Below are positions 9,092-16,343 of a stretch of 55,222 bases of DNA, in pieces. Below the pieces are notes generated by a model. The model was not told where the DNA came from, searched no databases, and saw nothing but the letters and a program-made list of their open reading frames with translations. The DNA comes from Myxococcus xanthus (lineage in GTDB: Bacteria; Myxococcota; Myxococcia; Myxococcales; Myxococcaceae). Numbering within the stretch: the first letter of the stretch is position 1; each line of letters opens with the position of its first letter. A program made the translations under genes and the position numbers. The DNA lies in the NCBI RefSeq assembly GCF_013116825.1, contig NZ_JABFNS010000051.1, positions 1 to 55,222 of the forward strand. The letters are read 5' to 3'.

Positions 9092-9820
9092 TTAGGGGCG
9101 CTTGGGGCCTCCGTCCAACTTCCGGCGCCCGGGGCGGACCTCCGGGGGCAGGCGCAGCCCGTCCAGCACCAGCGTGGTGAGCGCGTCCGGCAGCTCCAGC
9201 GGGTTGCCGATGTCCTCCTCGCTCAGCACCGCCAGCAGCAGCCGCTCCACGGCGCCCACCACCGCCAGTCCGCTCACCGCCGGACGGATGGGGCGCAGCA
9301 GCCCGCTGGTGTGCGCCTTCTGCGTGATGTCCACCGCGTGACGCGCCACCTGCCGCGCCAGCTCCGCCACCTTCGTCCGCGCCCCCACGGCGGGCCCCCG
9401 GGACTCCTGGAGGTACAGCCGCACCACGCCCGGGTACTGGAGGAGGGCGCTGGCAATCACCGCCGCCACCGCGCGGTACGCGTCGAACATGGCCTCCACG
9501 TTGCGCGCCTCCGCCAGGGAGTGGCCGCACGTCTCCAGCCCTGCCAGCAGCTCGCGGCGCACCGGCTCCAGCAGGCCGTCCACCAGCGCCGCCTTGTCGT
9601 CGAAGTACCGGTAGAACGTCCCCTTGGCCACCCCGGCCGCCTGGGTGATGTCGTCGATGGTGACGCCATCCAGCCCCCGCGCCAGGAACAGCTTCAGCGC
9701 GGCGTCCTCCAGTGCCTGCTCGCGCTCTCGGCGGTGGGCCTCGCGGCGGCCTCCGGGCCGTGCGGGCGGCTTGTCCGCCTCCTGGGCGCCATCCGCCCGC
9801 GTGCCATCCCGGCTCGCCAT
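9092..9820 (-). CDS. TetR family transcriptional regulator
   Basis: The start is taken at the ATG at 9818-9820 (MASRDGTRADGAQ, 242 residues) because the upstream extension would run over the presumed operator. After a charged, Pro-rich N-terminus comes the TetR helix-turn-helix: ALKLFLARGLDGVTIDDIT-QAAGVAKGTFYRYFDDKAALV (about residues 38-78). The C-terminal ligand domain is not assignable. It is divergent from the hydroxylase-like gene at 9919, and a TGAC-N6-GTCA inverted repeat lies between the two starts, so it likely represses its own gene and that neighbour. Confidence 0.9.
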   Translation of the reverse strand: MASRDGTRADGAQEADKPPARPGGRREAHRREREQALEDAALKLFLARGLDGVTIDDITQAAGVAKGTFYRYFDDKAALVDGLLEPVRRELLAGLETCGHSLAEARNVEAMFDAYRAVAAVIASALLQYPGVVRLYLQESRGPAVGARTKVAELARQVARHAVDITQKAHTSGLLRPIRPAVSGLAVVGAVERLLLAVLSEEDIGNPLELPDALTTLVLDGLRLPPEVRPGRRKLDGGPKRP

Positions 9821-9858
9821 TGCCGTGCGCTCCAGTCCATTGCGCGGTAGAAAAAGAG

Positions 9859-9872
9859 TGACCAAATAGTCA
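9859..9872. promoter_or_regulatory. Candidate TetR operator
   Basis: The inverted repeat TGAC-CAAATA-GTCA lies in the 98-base divergent region between the TetR gene and the hydroxylase-like gene, in an A/T-rich pocket. TetR-family sites commonly have this TGAC...GTCA form. Binding is inferred, not shown. Confidence 0.45.
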
Positions 9873-9918
9873 TTTATGGGAAGCGAAGCGCCGGCCGGGC
9901 GCTTCGCCGGAGGCGACG

Positions 9919-10473
9919 ATGATCGGCATCCCCCTGGGCTGGGTTTACTCCAATTTCGGTGAATGGGTCCTTCACAGGTCCGTCCTGCACGGCCTGGGGA
10001 AGAACCGGAAGAGCTTCTGGAGCTTCCACTGGCACGAGCACCACCAGAAGTCGCGGCGCCACGACATGGTGGATGACCAGTACATGCGCTCGCTGTGGAA
10101 CTGGTCGGCGCAGACCAAGGAGCTGATGGGGCTGGCGGTGCTGGCGCTGGCCCACGCGCCGCTGTTGCCGGTGGCGCCCTTCTTCGTGGGGACGGTGTGG
10201 GCCTGCGCGGCGAACTACTACTTCGTCCACCGGCGCGCGCACCTGGACCCGAAGTGGGCGCGTGAGCACCTGCCGTGGCACTACGACCACCACATGGGCA
10301 AGGACCAGAACGCGAACTGGTGCGTGACGCACCCGTTCTTCGACCTGGTCATGGGCACGCGGCGCGAGTTCCTCAACGTGCAACCTCCCGCGTCCAAGCA
10401 GCCCGCGCCCGTCGAACAGCCCGTGCCCGTGGAGGCCCGGGAGCGCGCGGCGGCGGCTCCCGGGCTCCGGTAG
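9919..10473 (+). CDS. Small fatty-acid-hydroxylase-like membrane protein
   Basis: A 184-residue protein with His clusters typical of the diiron hydroxylase/desaturase superfamily: HRSVLHG (about residues 19-25), HWHEHHQK (about 37-44), HRRAHLD (about 102-108) and HYDHHMG (about 119-125), separated by one hydrophobic hairpin (about 68-98). These His residues would bind two irons for O2-dependent C-H oxidation of a lipid. It is shorter than the usual sterol-desaturase/fatty-acid-hydroxylase domain and ends in a Pro/Ala-rich tail. The substrate is unknown. The divergent TetR gene and shared operator suggest lipid- or drug-responsive control. Confidence 0.7.
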   Translation: MIGIPLGWVYSNFGEWVLHRSVLHGLGKNRKSFWSFHWHEHHQKSRRHDMVDDQYMRSLWNWSAQTKELMGLAVLALAHAPLLPVAPFFVGTVWACAANYYFVHRRAHLDPKWAREHLPWHYDHHMGKDQNANWCVTHPFFDLVMGTRREFLNVQPPASKQPAPVEQPVPVEARERAAAAPGLR

Positions 10474-10483
10474 CGCGGTCGGC

Positions 10484-11029
10484 CTAGAACACCAGGTCGA
10501 AGTAGTTGGCGTGCGCCTTCACGCCCGCGCAGGCGCGCAGCGAGGCGGTCCAGTCCTCGGAAGGCAGCGTGCCCCGGGCGTCGAAGATGAACTCGAGCTC
10601 GGGCTGCCGGGCCAGGTCCAGCAGGTCCACCGGGCCGGTGCTGGTGAGCTGGATGGTGCGCGTGGGCGCGGTGCTGGTGCGCGTGTACTCACCGATGACG
10701 TGGGTGTCGTTGGAGCCCGGCTGGCGCACGGAGACGTTGGCGCGCTCCACGCCGCTCAGGTCCGTGTCGGCCGTCACCTCGAAGACGCGCAGCCGGAGCT
10801 CGGTTTCGATGTCCGTGTCCTCGGGCAGCGGGTCGGCGAAGTCGCCCAGCGGGAAGGTGATGCTCCGCTCCACGTTGACGGTGAGTGGCAGCGCCGCCTG
10901 GAAGGCGAGGTCGCGCTCCGTCTTGCAGATCTCCTCGGCCTCGGCCTCGATGAAGAAGAGGGATTCGCAGCCGGTGGCGAGCATCGCGATGCTGGAGAGG
11001 AGCAGGATGCGGAAGGAAGTCGTTCGCAT
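10484..11029 (-). CDS. Hypothetical lipoprotein
   Basis: A 181-residue protein with a lipoprotein signal peptide, MRTTSFRILLLSSIAMLATGC (Cys at residue 21). The mature part is mainly predicted beta-strand with no family I recognise. It lies 18 bases downstream of the beta-barrel-like gene at 11048 on the same strand, so the two probably form an operon and may act together at the outer membrane. Its stop is 10 bases from the convergent hydroxylase-like gene. Confidence 0.8.
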   Translation of the reverse strand: MRTTSFRILLLSSIAMLATGCESLFFIEAEAEEICKTERDLAFQAALPLTVNVERSITFPLGDFADPLPEDTDIETELRLRVFEVTADTDLSGVERANVSVRQPGSNDTHVIGEYTRTSTAPTRTIQLTSTGPVDLLDLARQPELEFIFDARGTLPSEDWTASLRACAGVKAHANYFDLVF

Positions 11030-11047
11030 GGTTGAAAAGCTCCTGGC

Positions 11048-11674
11048 TCAGAAGAAGTAGAGGATGAAGCCCAGCTTCACGGAGGGCATGGTGGCGCGCA
11101 CGGACAGGTTCCTCGCGGTGATGTCCGGGTCATCCGTGGCGTCCTGGAGCAGGGCGCTGGCGTCGTCCACGCCCAGGTCCACGTAGCTGAGGCCCAGGTG
11201 CAGGAAGAAGTTGAAGCGGCTGGCCGCGCCCACCTCCAGGCCCACGCTGCCGGTGACGTAGTTGTACGTCACGTCGCGAATGGCCGCGCTGGCCCGGCTC
11301 GGCGTCGCGCCCAGCCAGTCCACCACCTCGTTGTAGTTCGAGCCGAAGTAGTGCCCCGCCTCCACGTTGAAGGACGGCGCCAGGAAGGTCTGCATCGGCA
11401 GGATGCTCAAGCCGCCGCGCAAGCCGAAGCTGAGCGTGTTGGTGGTGGGGCCCGCTTGCAAGCGCAGCCACGGCAGCGGCCGCAGCACCGCGGACAGGCC
11501 CACGCCGTGCGGCGCGCCCGCGTCCAGCATGAGGCCAAAGCGATGAGGGGTATCCGACCCTTGGGCCAGGGCCGGTGTCGCGGCCCCCAGGCCCAGGGCG
11601 CAGGTGAGCGCCGCGCCGTGCCGTCCCAGCAGGAATGTCCTTTGTCGTCTCGTCGAGGATGTCGCCATCGTCAT
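11048..11674 (-). CDS. Putative outer-membrane beta-barrel protein
   Basis: A 208-residue protein with a signal peptide ending ATPALAQG (cleavage about residue 38). The mature protein alternates Gly/aromatic-rich strands (LRLQAGPTTNTLSFGLRGGLSI, FFLHLGLSYVDLGVD) and ends in LGFILYFF, the terminal Phe expected of BAM-inserted outer-membrane barrels. Small porin-like or OmpW/OmpA-barrel-type architecture is likely; no specific function can be given. Upstream member of a two-gene unit with the lipoprotein at 10484. Confidence 0.7.
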   Translation of the reverse strand: MTMATSSTRRQRTFLLGRHGAALTCALGLGAATPALAQGSDTPHRFGLMLDAGAPHGVGLSAVLRPLPWLRLQAGPTTNTLSFGLRGGLSILPMQTFLAPSFNVEAGHYFGSNYNEVVDWLGATPSRASAAIRDVTYNYVTGSVGLEVGAASRFNFFLHLGLSYVDLGVDDASALLQDATDDPDITARNLSVRATMPSVKLGFILYFF

Positions 11675-11815
11675 GTCGTGTTCCAGCGTGTTCCGGCCCG
11701 GTGGCCATCATTCGCGCGACCGGGCGGAAAAAGAAGCGACGTCAGGAGAAATGACGGCGGGAAGAGGTCGCTTCGGCGCTGGTATCCGACATTGGCGCTC
11801 AGGGACGCCGGTATT

Positions 11816-13201
11816 TCAGGGCTCTGTCGTCCGGTTGGCGGCGAGCCCGATGACGTTGACCATCAAATCCTTGATGCGGCGCGGCTTCTCTCCGCCGTTG
11901 TCGCGGACGATGAGGTCGATGTCGTCGTCGGCCCGGTGGTACTCGGGGATGAGGTCTCCGCCGCCGTTGGGGTTGGACAGGCCCTCGAACATGAAGAGGA
12001 CGTCCTCGCCCTTGCGCCCGAAGGACGCGCCGTCCTGCCGGTCGCGGAACACGTTGATGTCCCGGTTGATGCGGTCGAACGGGTCATCGAGCTTCGCGTT
12101 CGCCTGGTCCAGCACATCCCGGAAGTAGTTGGGCTGTCCGCGCGAGTTGGTGTCCACCACCGACAGGCGCTGGTCGTCCCAGCGGCCCACCATGTCCACG
12201 TTGATGACGCCGGCAATCTCCTCCATGCCGAGCCCCGGAATCGGGTGGTCCACGAAGTACTGCGAGCCCACCAGGCCCTTCTCCTCGGCGCCCGTCCACA
12301 GGAAGAGCACGGAGCGGTCCAACTCGCCGCGCCTGGCCGCCTCCGCCAGCTCCGGCACCGCCGCCATCAGCACCGCGCTGCCGGAGGCGTTGTCGTCCGC
12401 GCCGTTGAGGACGTTGCCGCGCCGGTCCACGCCGTCGTGGTCCAGGTGGGCCATCACCACGATGACCTCGTCCTTGTTCGGCCCCGAGCCCGGCAGCAGC
12501 GCCATGGTGTTCACCGCCTGGCCGGACGGGGAGGCCAGCTGGCGCAGCTCCTCCACGCCTCGCTGCGCCCCCGCGCGCGGCGGCGCCAGGGGCAGGCCGC
12601 GCGCGTTCATCGACTTCTCGTACTGCTGGTTGAGCAGCGCGAGCGTCTCCTTGGGCATGTCGTCGTCGAGGTAGAAGCCGCCTTCGAACAGCGCGTGTCC
12701 GTAGGTGTTCGGCGTGTGAGCGTGCTCGCCCGACTCGCCGCGCACTCCGGGCCGGCCCGCGAACGAGTACACGTCGAAGCGCTGCTCGAAGGCGTTGTCC
12801 GGGTTGTTCGTGTTGGGGCCGACGAGGCCGTACTTCTGCACGTGCTGCTGTACATACAGCGACGCGGCATCCAGACCGGCTGACGGGCTGTCGCGGCCCT
12901 GGAGCTCGTCCGAGGACAGGTACGCGATGTGCGTCATCGGGTCCGAGTCCACCGCGACGCTGTCCACCTCCGGCTCCGGCGCGGGTGCCGGCTCCACCGG
13001 GGCGGTGGGCGGCGGCGTGGGCACGGTGCACACGAGCGGCCGGGGCGCGCGGGCCGACGACTCGAAGCGGTCCGCGTTCCAACCGGGAGGTGCGCTGGCG
13101 GGCTTCGCCGGGGCCTCGGAGGCCCGGGAGTCCTTCGCCACGGCGGCGCGCGGCGGAAGTGAGGGGAGAGGACGCGGGCTGTCGCTGACTTTCGTGGCCA
13201 T
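11816..13201 (-). CDS. M28 family zinc metallopeptidase
   Basis: A 461-residue aminopeptidase-type enzyme. Zinc ligands of clan MH appear in order: MAHLDHDG (His about 252), NGADDNASG (bridging Asp), TGAEEKGLVGS (general base Glu plus ligand Glu), NVDMVGR (Asp) and a late IPEYHRADDD (His). It is expected to release N-terminal residues from peptides through a co-catalytic zinc pair. The first 90 residues are Pro/Ala-rich and contain GWNADRFE but no Sec signal peptide, which is unusual for a family that is normally exported. The start codon is followed by MATKVSDS; no better start is seen. A predatory or nutritional secreted role is inferred. Confidence 0.9.
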   Translation of the reverse strand: MATKVSDSPRPLPSLPPRAAVAKDSRASEAPAKPASAPPGWNADRFESSARAPRPLVCTVPTPPPTAPVEPAPAPEPEVDSVAVDSDPMTHIAYLSSDELQGRDSPSAGLDAASLYVQQHVQKYGLVGPNTNNPDNAFEQRFDVYSFAGRPGVRGESGEHAHTPNTYGHALFEGGFYLDDDMPKETLALLNQQYEKSMNARGLPLAPPRAGAQRGVEELRQLASPSGQAVNTMALLPGSGPNKDEVIVVMAHLDHDGVDRRGNVLNGADDNASGSAVLMAAVPELAEAARRGELDRSVLFLWTGAEEKGLVGSQYFVDHPIPGLGMEEIAGVINVDMVGRWDDQRLSVVDTNSRGQPNYFRDVLDQANAKLDDPFDRINRDINVFRDRQDGASFGRKGEDVLFMFEGLSNPNGGGDLIPEYHRADDDIDLIVRDNGGEKPRRIKDLMVNVIGLAANRTTEP

Positions 13202-13436
13202 GGTGGAGGAGTCCCGGTGCGCGTGGGGGTGGCGCGTCCAGGAATTATCCGTCCCAACCGTCCGGGAGTTGTGTGCCTTCTTTTCCCTTGCAATGACCGG
13301 GGGGGGTGTTGAAGGCCGGACGTCGCTCCGCCCCGCCGGTCAATACCTGCACCTGGAAGCCGGTGACACGTTGCAAGTCCGGAAAGCACCGGGCTGCGAG
13401 TGGCCCGGGTCGACCGGCCCAGGACGGGGGGTCCGG

Positions 13437-14138
13437 ATGATCGACGAAGTCGATCAACGTTTGAAGGCGTGGGTGGGCCGCATTGCCGGTGATGTCCCGG
13501 TGTTCCTGGGCGTGCCGGACCGCGAATCGCTCGAGCGAGGCGTCTGCCTGTACCTGCTGGAGCTGGGGCCCGCGCCTCCGGTCCGGAGCGGGGGTGGAGG
13601 TGGGGGGCGTGCGCCGCTGCAGATTTCGGTCTGTTACGTCATCACCGCGGGGGCGGAGTCCCCGGAGCGAGCGCACCGGCTGCTGGGGGAGCTCGTCTTC
13701 GCGGCCATGGAGGAGGCGGACTTCGAGGTGGAGCTCACGCCGGTGCCCACCACGGTGTGGGCCGGGCTGAGGACCGCGCCGCGTCCCTGCTTCCGCCTGC
13801 GCGTCCCGGTGCGGCGGGAGCGCGCGATGCCCGTCATCCACCGGGTGCTCTTTCCCGCCTCGCCCCAGGCCACGCCGACGCCCGCGGAGGCGCTGCTGGG
13901 CTGTGTCGTCGGCCCGGGGGACGTGCCGATTCCGGGCGCGCTCGTCGAGCTGCCCACGTTGAAGCTCACCACGCGTACGGATGCCAAGGGCTGCTTCCGT
14001 TTTCCCAGCGTGCCTCCCGTGGCCACGCTGGGACGGCTGGAAGTGCGCGCCAAGGGGGAGCTGCTCGAGCTGGGCCCGGACGTGCTTGCCGCCGAGCCCC
14101 AGCCGCTGCTCATCCGCCTGCCGTTGAAGGAGGAGTGA
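13437..14138 (+). CDS. Pvc16/DUF4255-like protein with C-terminal carboxypeptidase-regulatory-like domain
   Basis: A 233-residue protein from the ATG at 13437 (MIDEVDQRLKAWV), preceded by a G-rich RBS. Residues 1-130 follow the pattern of the DUF4255/Pvc16 N-terminal domain of extracellular contractile injection systems: an initial M-I-D-E-V-D helix, LYLLELGPAP, a strand ISVCYVITAG, then HRLLGELVFAAMEEADF and a final RPCFRLRVPV strand. Residues about 150-232 are a Gly/Val-rich carboxypeptidase-regulatory-like beta sandwich (GCVVGPGDVPIPGALVEL, TDAKGCFRFPSVPP). The assignment rests on pattern similarity only. The next gene starts one base after its stop, so the two are coupled. Confidence 0.6.
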   Translation: MIDEVDQRLKAWVGRIAGDVPVFLGVPDRESLERGVCLYLLELGPAPPVRSGGGGGGRAPLQISVCYVITAGAESPERAHRLLGELVFAAMEEADFEVELTPVPTTVWAGLRTAPRPCFRLRVPVRRERAMPVIHRVLFPASPQATPTPAEALLGCVVGPGDVPIPGALVELPTLKLTTRTDAKGCFRFPSVPPVATLGRLEVRAKGELLELGPDVLAAEPQPLLIRLPLKEE

Positions 14139-14139
14139 C

Positions 14140-14538
14140 ATGCCGCAAAGCCACCCGTCGTCTGTCACCTCGGAGGAGCCGCCGCGCGGCGGCGAGCGCG
14201 CTCGCGCGTCACCGGGGGCCACCGCGCCGAACCCTGCTCACGGGGCGCTGGAGACGTCCTGGATTGATGAATGGGGCATGGCGCCCGAGGCGTCCTTCCC
14301 CGATGCCTGGAGCGCGCGGCAGAAGGCGTCCGTCGCCGGTGCGCCCGATGCGTGGCGCGCGGGCCCCGTGGCTTCCATCCCCGGTGTCTCCGAGGTGTGG
14401 GGCGTGGGGCCGGAGTTGCTCGCGGTGCATGTCCTGAGCCCGGCGGCTCCGGGCCTTCGGGAGGCCACGTCGGAGTCCTGGGCGCGGAGCGAGCCTCCCC
14501 CCGTGGCCACCGCAGGGACGCGACGACGAGGCGAATGA
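14140..14538 (+). CDS. Small low-complexity hypothetical protein
   Basis: A 132-residue ORF whose ATG is one base after the stop of the Pvc16-like gene, implying translational coupling. It has no membrane segment. The centre has three degenerate units of about 15 residues (PDAWSARQKAS, PDAWRAGPVAS, SEVWGVGPE) rich in Ala, Pro and Trp. No family recognised. The long antisense frame over the same DNA is judged to be a shadow because this ORF has operon spacing on both sides. Confidence 0.55.
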   Translation: MPQSHPSSVTSEEPPRGGERARASPGATAPNPAHGALETSWIDEWGMAPEASFPDAWSARQKASVAGAPDAWRAGPVASIPGVSEVWGVGPELLAVHVLSPAAPGLREATSESWARSEPPPVATAGTRRRGE

Positions 14539-14651
14539 TGGAACGGACAGCCTTCCGCGACAGGCCGGGCGATGGGGGAACCGCCGGGCTTGAGGCGGGA
14601 GCGCTGGCCTGACTCGCTCAATGCCGCACGGTCCTCCAAGAGAACAGGTCG

Positions 14652-15743
14652 ATGTCTCGCGTCTTCGATGTCTCCGCAGTCACGGACACCCTTCGTCTGT
14701 CCCCCAACGGGACGGGGGAGGCCGTCTTCCACGTCATCAACGCCTCGCGGGCACCCGTGCGCGCGCGCCTCTCGGTGGTGCCTGAAGCAGGCGCCCGGCG
14801 CGAGTGGCTCTTCATCGACGGCGATACCCAGCGCGACTTTCCTCCGACAGGCGCGCAGCGAATCCTCATCCGGCTCCGCGTGCCAGCGGGGACGCCACCG
14901 GGCCACTTCACCTTCCACCTGCGAGTGGAGGACTGCGACAGCCCCGACGCGCGGTTCACGCAGGGGCCCGCCGTCACCGTCGAGGTGGTCTCCTCGCCGC
15001 CCGCCGCGAGGGCGTTCCCCATGAACTGGGCTGTCATGGCGGTAGGGACGTTCATCCTGCTGGGGACGGTGGCCTCCCTGCTCGCCGCGGGCAGGGCGCG
15101 GCAGCCCAGCCCCGGGGCGCCCTGTCCGGATGGGCATTGTGGCAAGGGGCTGACGTGCGCGAAGCAGGTCGATGGGGGCGTGTGCCTGGCCTCGCGAGGC
15201 CAGCCCTGTGAGGCGGGCTCCCAGTGCATCACCGGCTTCTGTGAGCCCGGCGTGGGGTGCACGGTGCCGCTGGGAAAGGACTGCGCCTCCCCGGAGGACT
15301 GCCCGGGCGCGCTGACGTGCGCCGACGTGCTGGGCTCGTCCGTCTGCCTCCTCGAGCCGGGAGAGGACTGCGAGCACGACCGCGACTGCGCCAGCTTCTT
15401 CTGCAACGCGGAGCGCAAATGCAACCGCGATGACGGACGCTGTGACAGCAACGCCGAGTGTCATTCGCCCACGCAGTGCGGCGCGACGAAGCTGTGCCAG
15501 CTCCCAGAGGGACAGCCGTGCATCCGGCACGAGGCCTGTCTCTCCGGTTACTGCTCGGAGACCTGCCAGATATCGCCGGAGTCCTTCCAGTGCGAGTCAC
15601 CGTGCCCCGCGTACACCGCATGTGTGTCGGGCAGCTGCGTCCCCGTGGACGGCAAGCTCCTCAACCAGAACATGCTGCTGACGGCGCCTCGAATCCTCAA
15701 GGGCATCCGGGAGCTGCGCATCCAGCAGGGCATCCAGCCGTAG
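14652..15743 (+). CDS. Ig-like/transmembrane/Cys-rich surface protein
   Basis: A 363-residue protein with an unusual order: an N-terminal beta-sandwich (about residues 1-115, MSRVFDVSAVTDTLRLSP...) lacking a signal peptide, one transmembrane helix (about 125-145, MNWAVMAVGTFILLGTVASLL), then a Cys-rich ectodomain (about 155-330) with more than 30 cysteines in repeats such as CEAGSQCITGFC, CEHDRDCASFFC and CIRHEACLSGYC (dickkopf/EGF-like spacing). The N-terminus would be cytoplasmic and the Cys region periplasmic or extracellular. It follows the Pvc16-like gene and the low-complexity ORF on the same strand, and all three probably form one unit. Ends 10 bases from a convergent gene. Confidence 0.8.
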   Translation: MSRVFDVSAVTDTLRLSPNGTGEAVFHVINASRAPVRARLSVVPEAGARREWLFIDGDTQRDFPPTGAQRILIRLRVPAGTPPGHFTFHLRVEDCDSPDARFTQGPAVTVEVVSSPPAARAFPMNWAVMAVGTFILLGTVASLLAAGRARQPSPGAPCPDGHCGKGLTCAKQVDGGVCLASRGQPCEAGSQCITGFCEPGVGCTVPLGKDCASPEDCPGALTCADVLGSSVCLLEPGEDCEHDRDCASFFCNAERKCNRDDGRCDSNAECHSPTQCGATKLCQLPEGQPCIRHEACLSGYCSETCQISPESFQCESPCPAYTACVSGSCVPVDGKLLNQNMLLTAPRILKGIRELRIQQGIQP

Positions 15744-15753
15744 CCGGCGCATG

Positions 15754-16212
15754 TCACCGCAGGGGCGGCCGCACCGTCTTGCCGATGTCCACCAGCCGCC
15801 GCACCTGTTCTTCGCTCAAGCCCAGGTGCCGCGCGGCGCCCGGGACGTCCCCCGGGATGAAGGCGCGCATGGCCCGGGGACTGAACCAGTTGAAGAGCGT
15901 CACGACGCCGCGGACCAGTGAGGATTCGGTGAACACCGCCGTGGGCGGAATGACGTAGTCCTTGGGCACCTGGTTGAGCGCCTGTTGCCGCTGGGTGGCA
16001 TTGGGGCCGGGCCCTTCAGCCAGGACGAGCTGCCCGGTGGCCGTGTCCTGGTGACGCGCGATGAGCTCGCAGTAGCGCGCCCAGTCGTCGGGGGCCGGTG
16101 GCTGCGCGTTGTGCGCCACCACCAGCACCGTGCCGACATATGCCAGCCCCAACGTCCGGCTCCGCACCACATCCTGGATGTCGGGCGCGTCGAACTGGAC
16201 GGGAGCTGTCAT
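15754..16212 (-). CDS. Hypothetical protein, possible STAS/SpoIIAA-like fold
   Basis: A 152-residue soluble protein; the ATG at 16210-16212 (MTAPVQFDAPDIQD) is preferred over one 10 codons upstream. The pattern of strands and helices (LGLAYVGTVLVVAHNAQ, helix DWARYCELIARHQ, strand GQLVLAEG, helix with RQQALNQV, strand TAVFTESSLVRGVVTLFNW) resembles the SpoIIAA/STAS-like proteins common in myxobacteria, but no diagnostic residue is visible. A perfect 16-base palindrome lies 68 bases upstream of the start. Confidence 0.65.
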   Translation of the reverse strand: MTAPVQFDAPDIQDVVRSRTLGLAYVGTVLVVAHNAQPPAPDDWARYCELIARHQDTATGQLVLAEGPGPNATQRQQALNQVPKDYVIPPTAVFTESSLVRGVVTLFNWFSPRAMRAFIPGDVPGAARHLGLSEEQVRRLVDIGKTVRPPLR

Positions 16213-16279
16213 CGCCGCGTCTCTCCGTTGGATTGCGAGCATGCCGGAGTGTTCCTCCGCAGGGCGTCATCCGCAACCT

Positions 16280-16295
16280 GTATTCCGTGGAATAC
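16280..16295. promoter_or_regulatory. Perfect palindrome, candidate operator
   Basis: GTATTCC-GT-GGAATAC, two 7-base arms with a 2-base spacer, in an A/T-rich pocket of the 131-base gap upstream of the STAS-like gene (minus strand) and after the RCC1 lipoprotein stop. Position and symmetry suggest a dimeric regulator site; the regulator is not known. Confidence 0.45.
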
Positions 16296-16343
16296 TTGTT
16301 GGTCCGGCGTCCGAGGTGCGGGCGCCGGAGGAGCGGCTTGGGG

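Noticed and set aside
14238-15530. 430-residue minus-strand frame over the Ig-TM-Cys gene
   Set aside because: The plus strand has coupled spacing and a clear Cys-repeat pattern; the minus frame has none.
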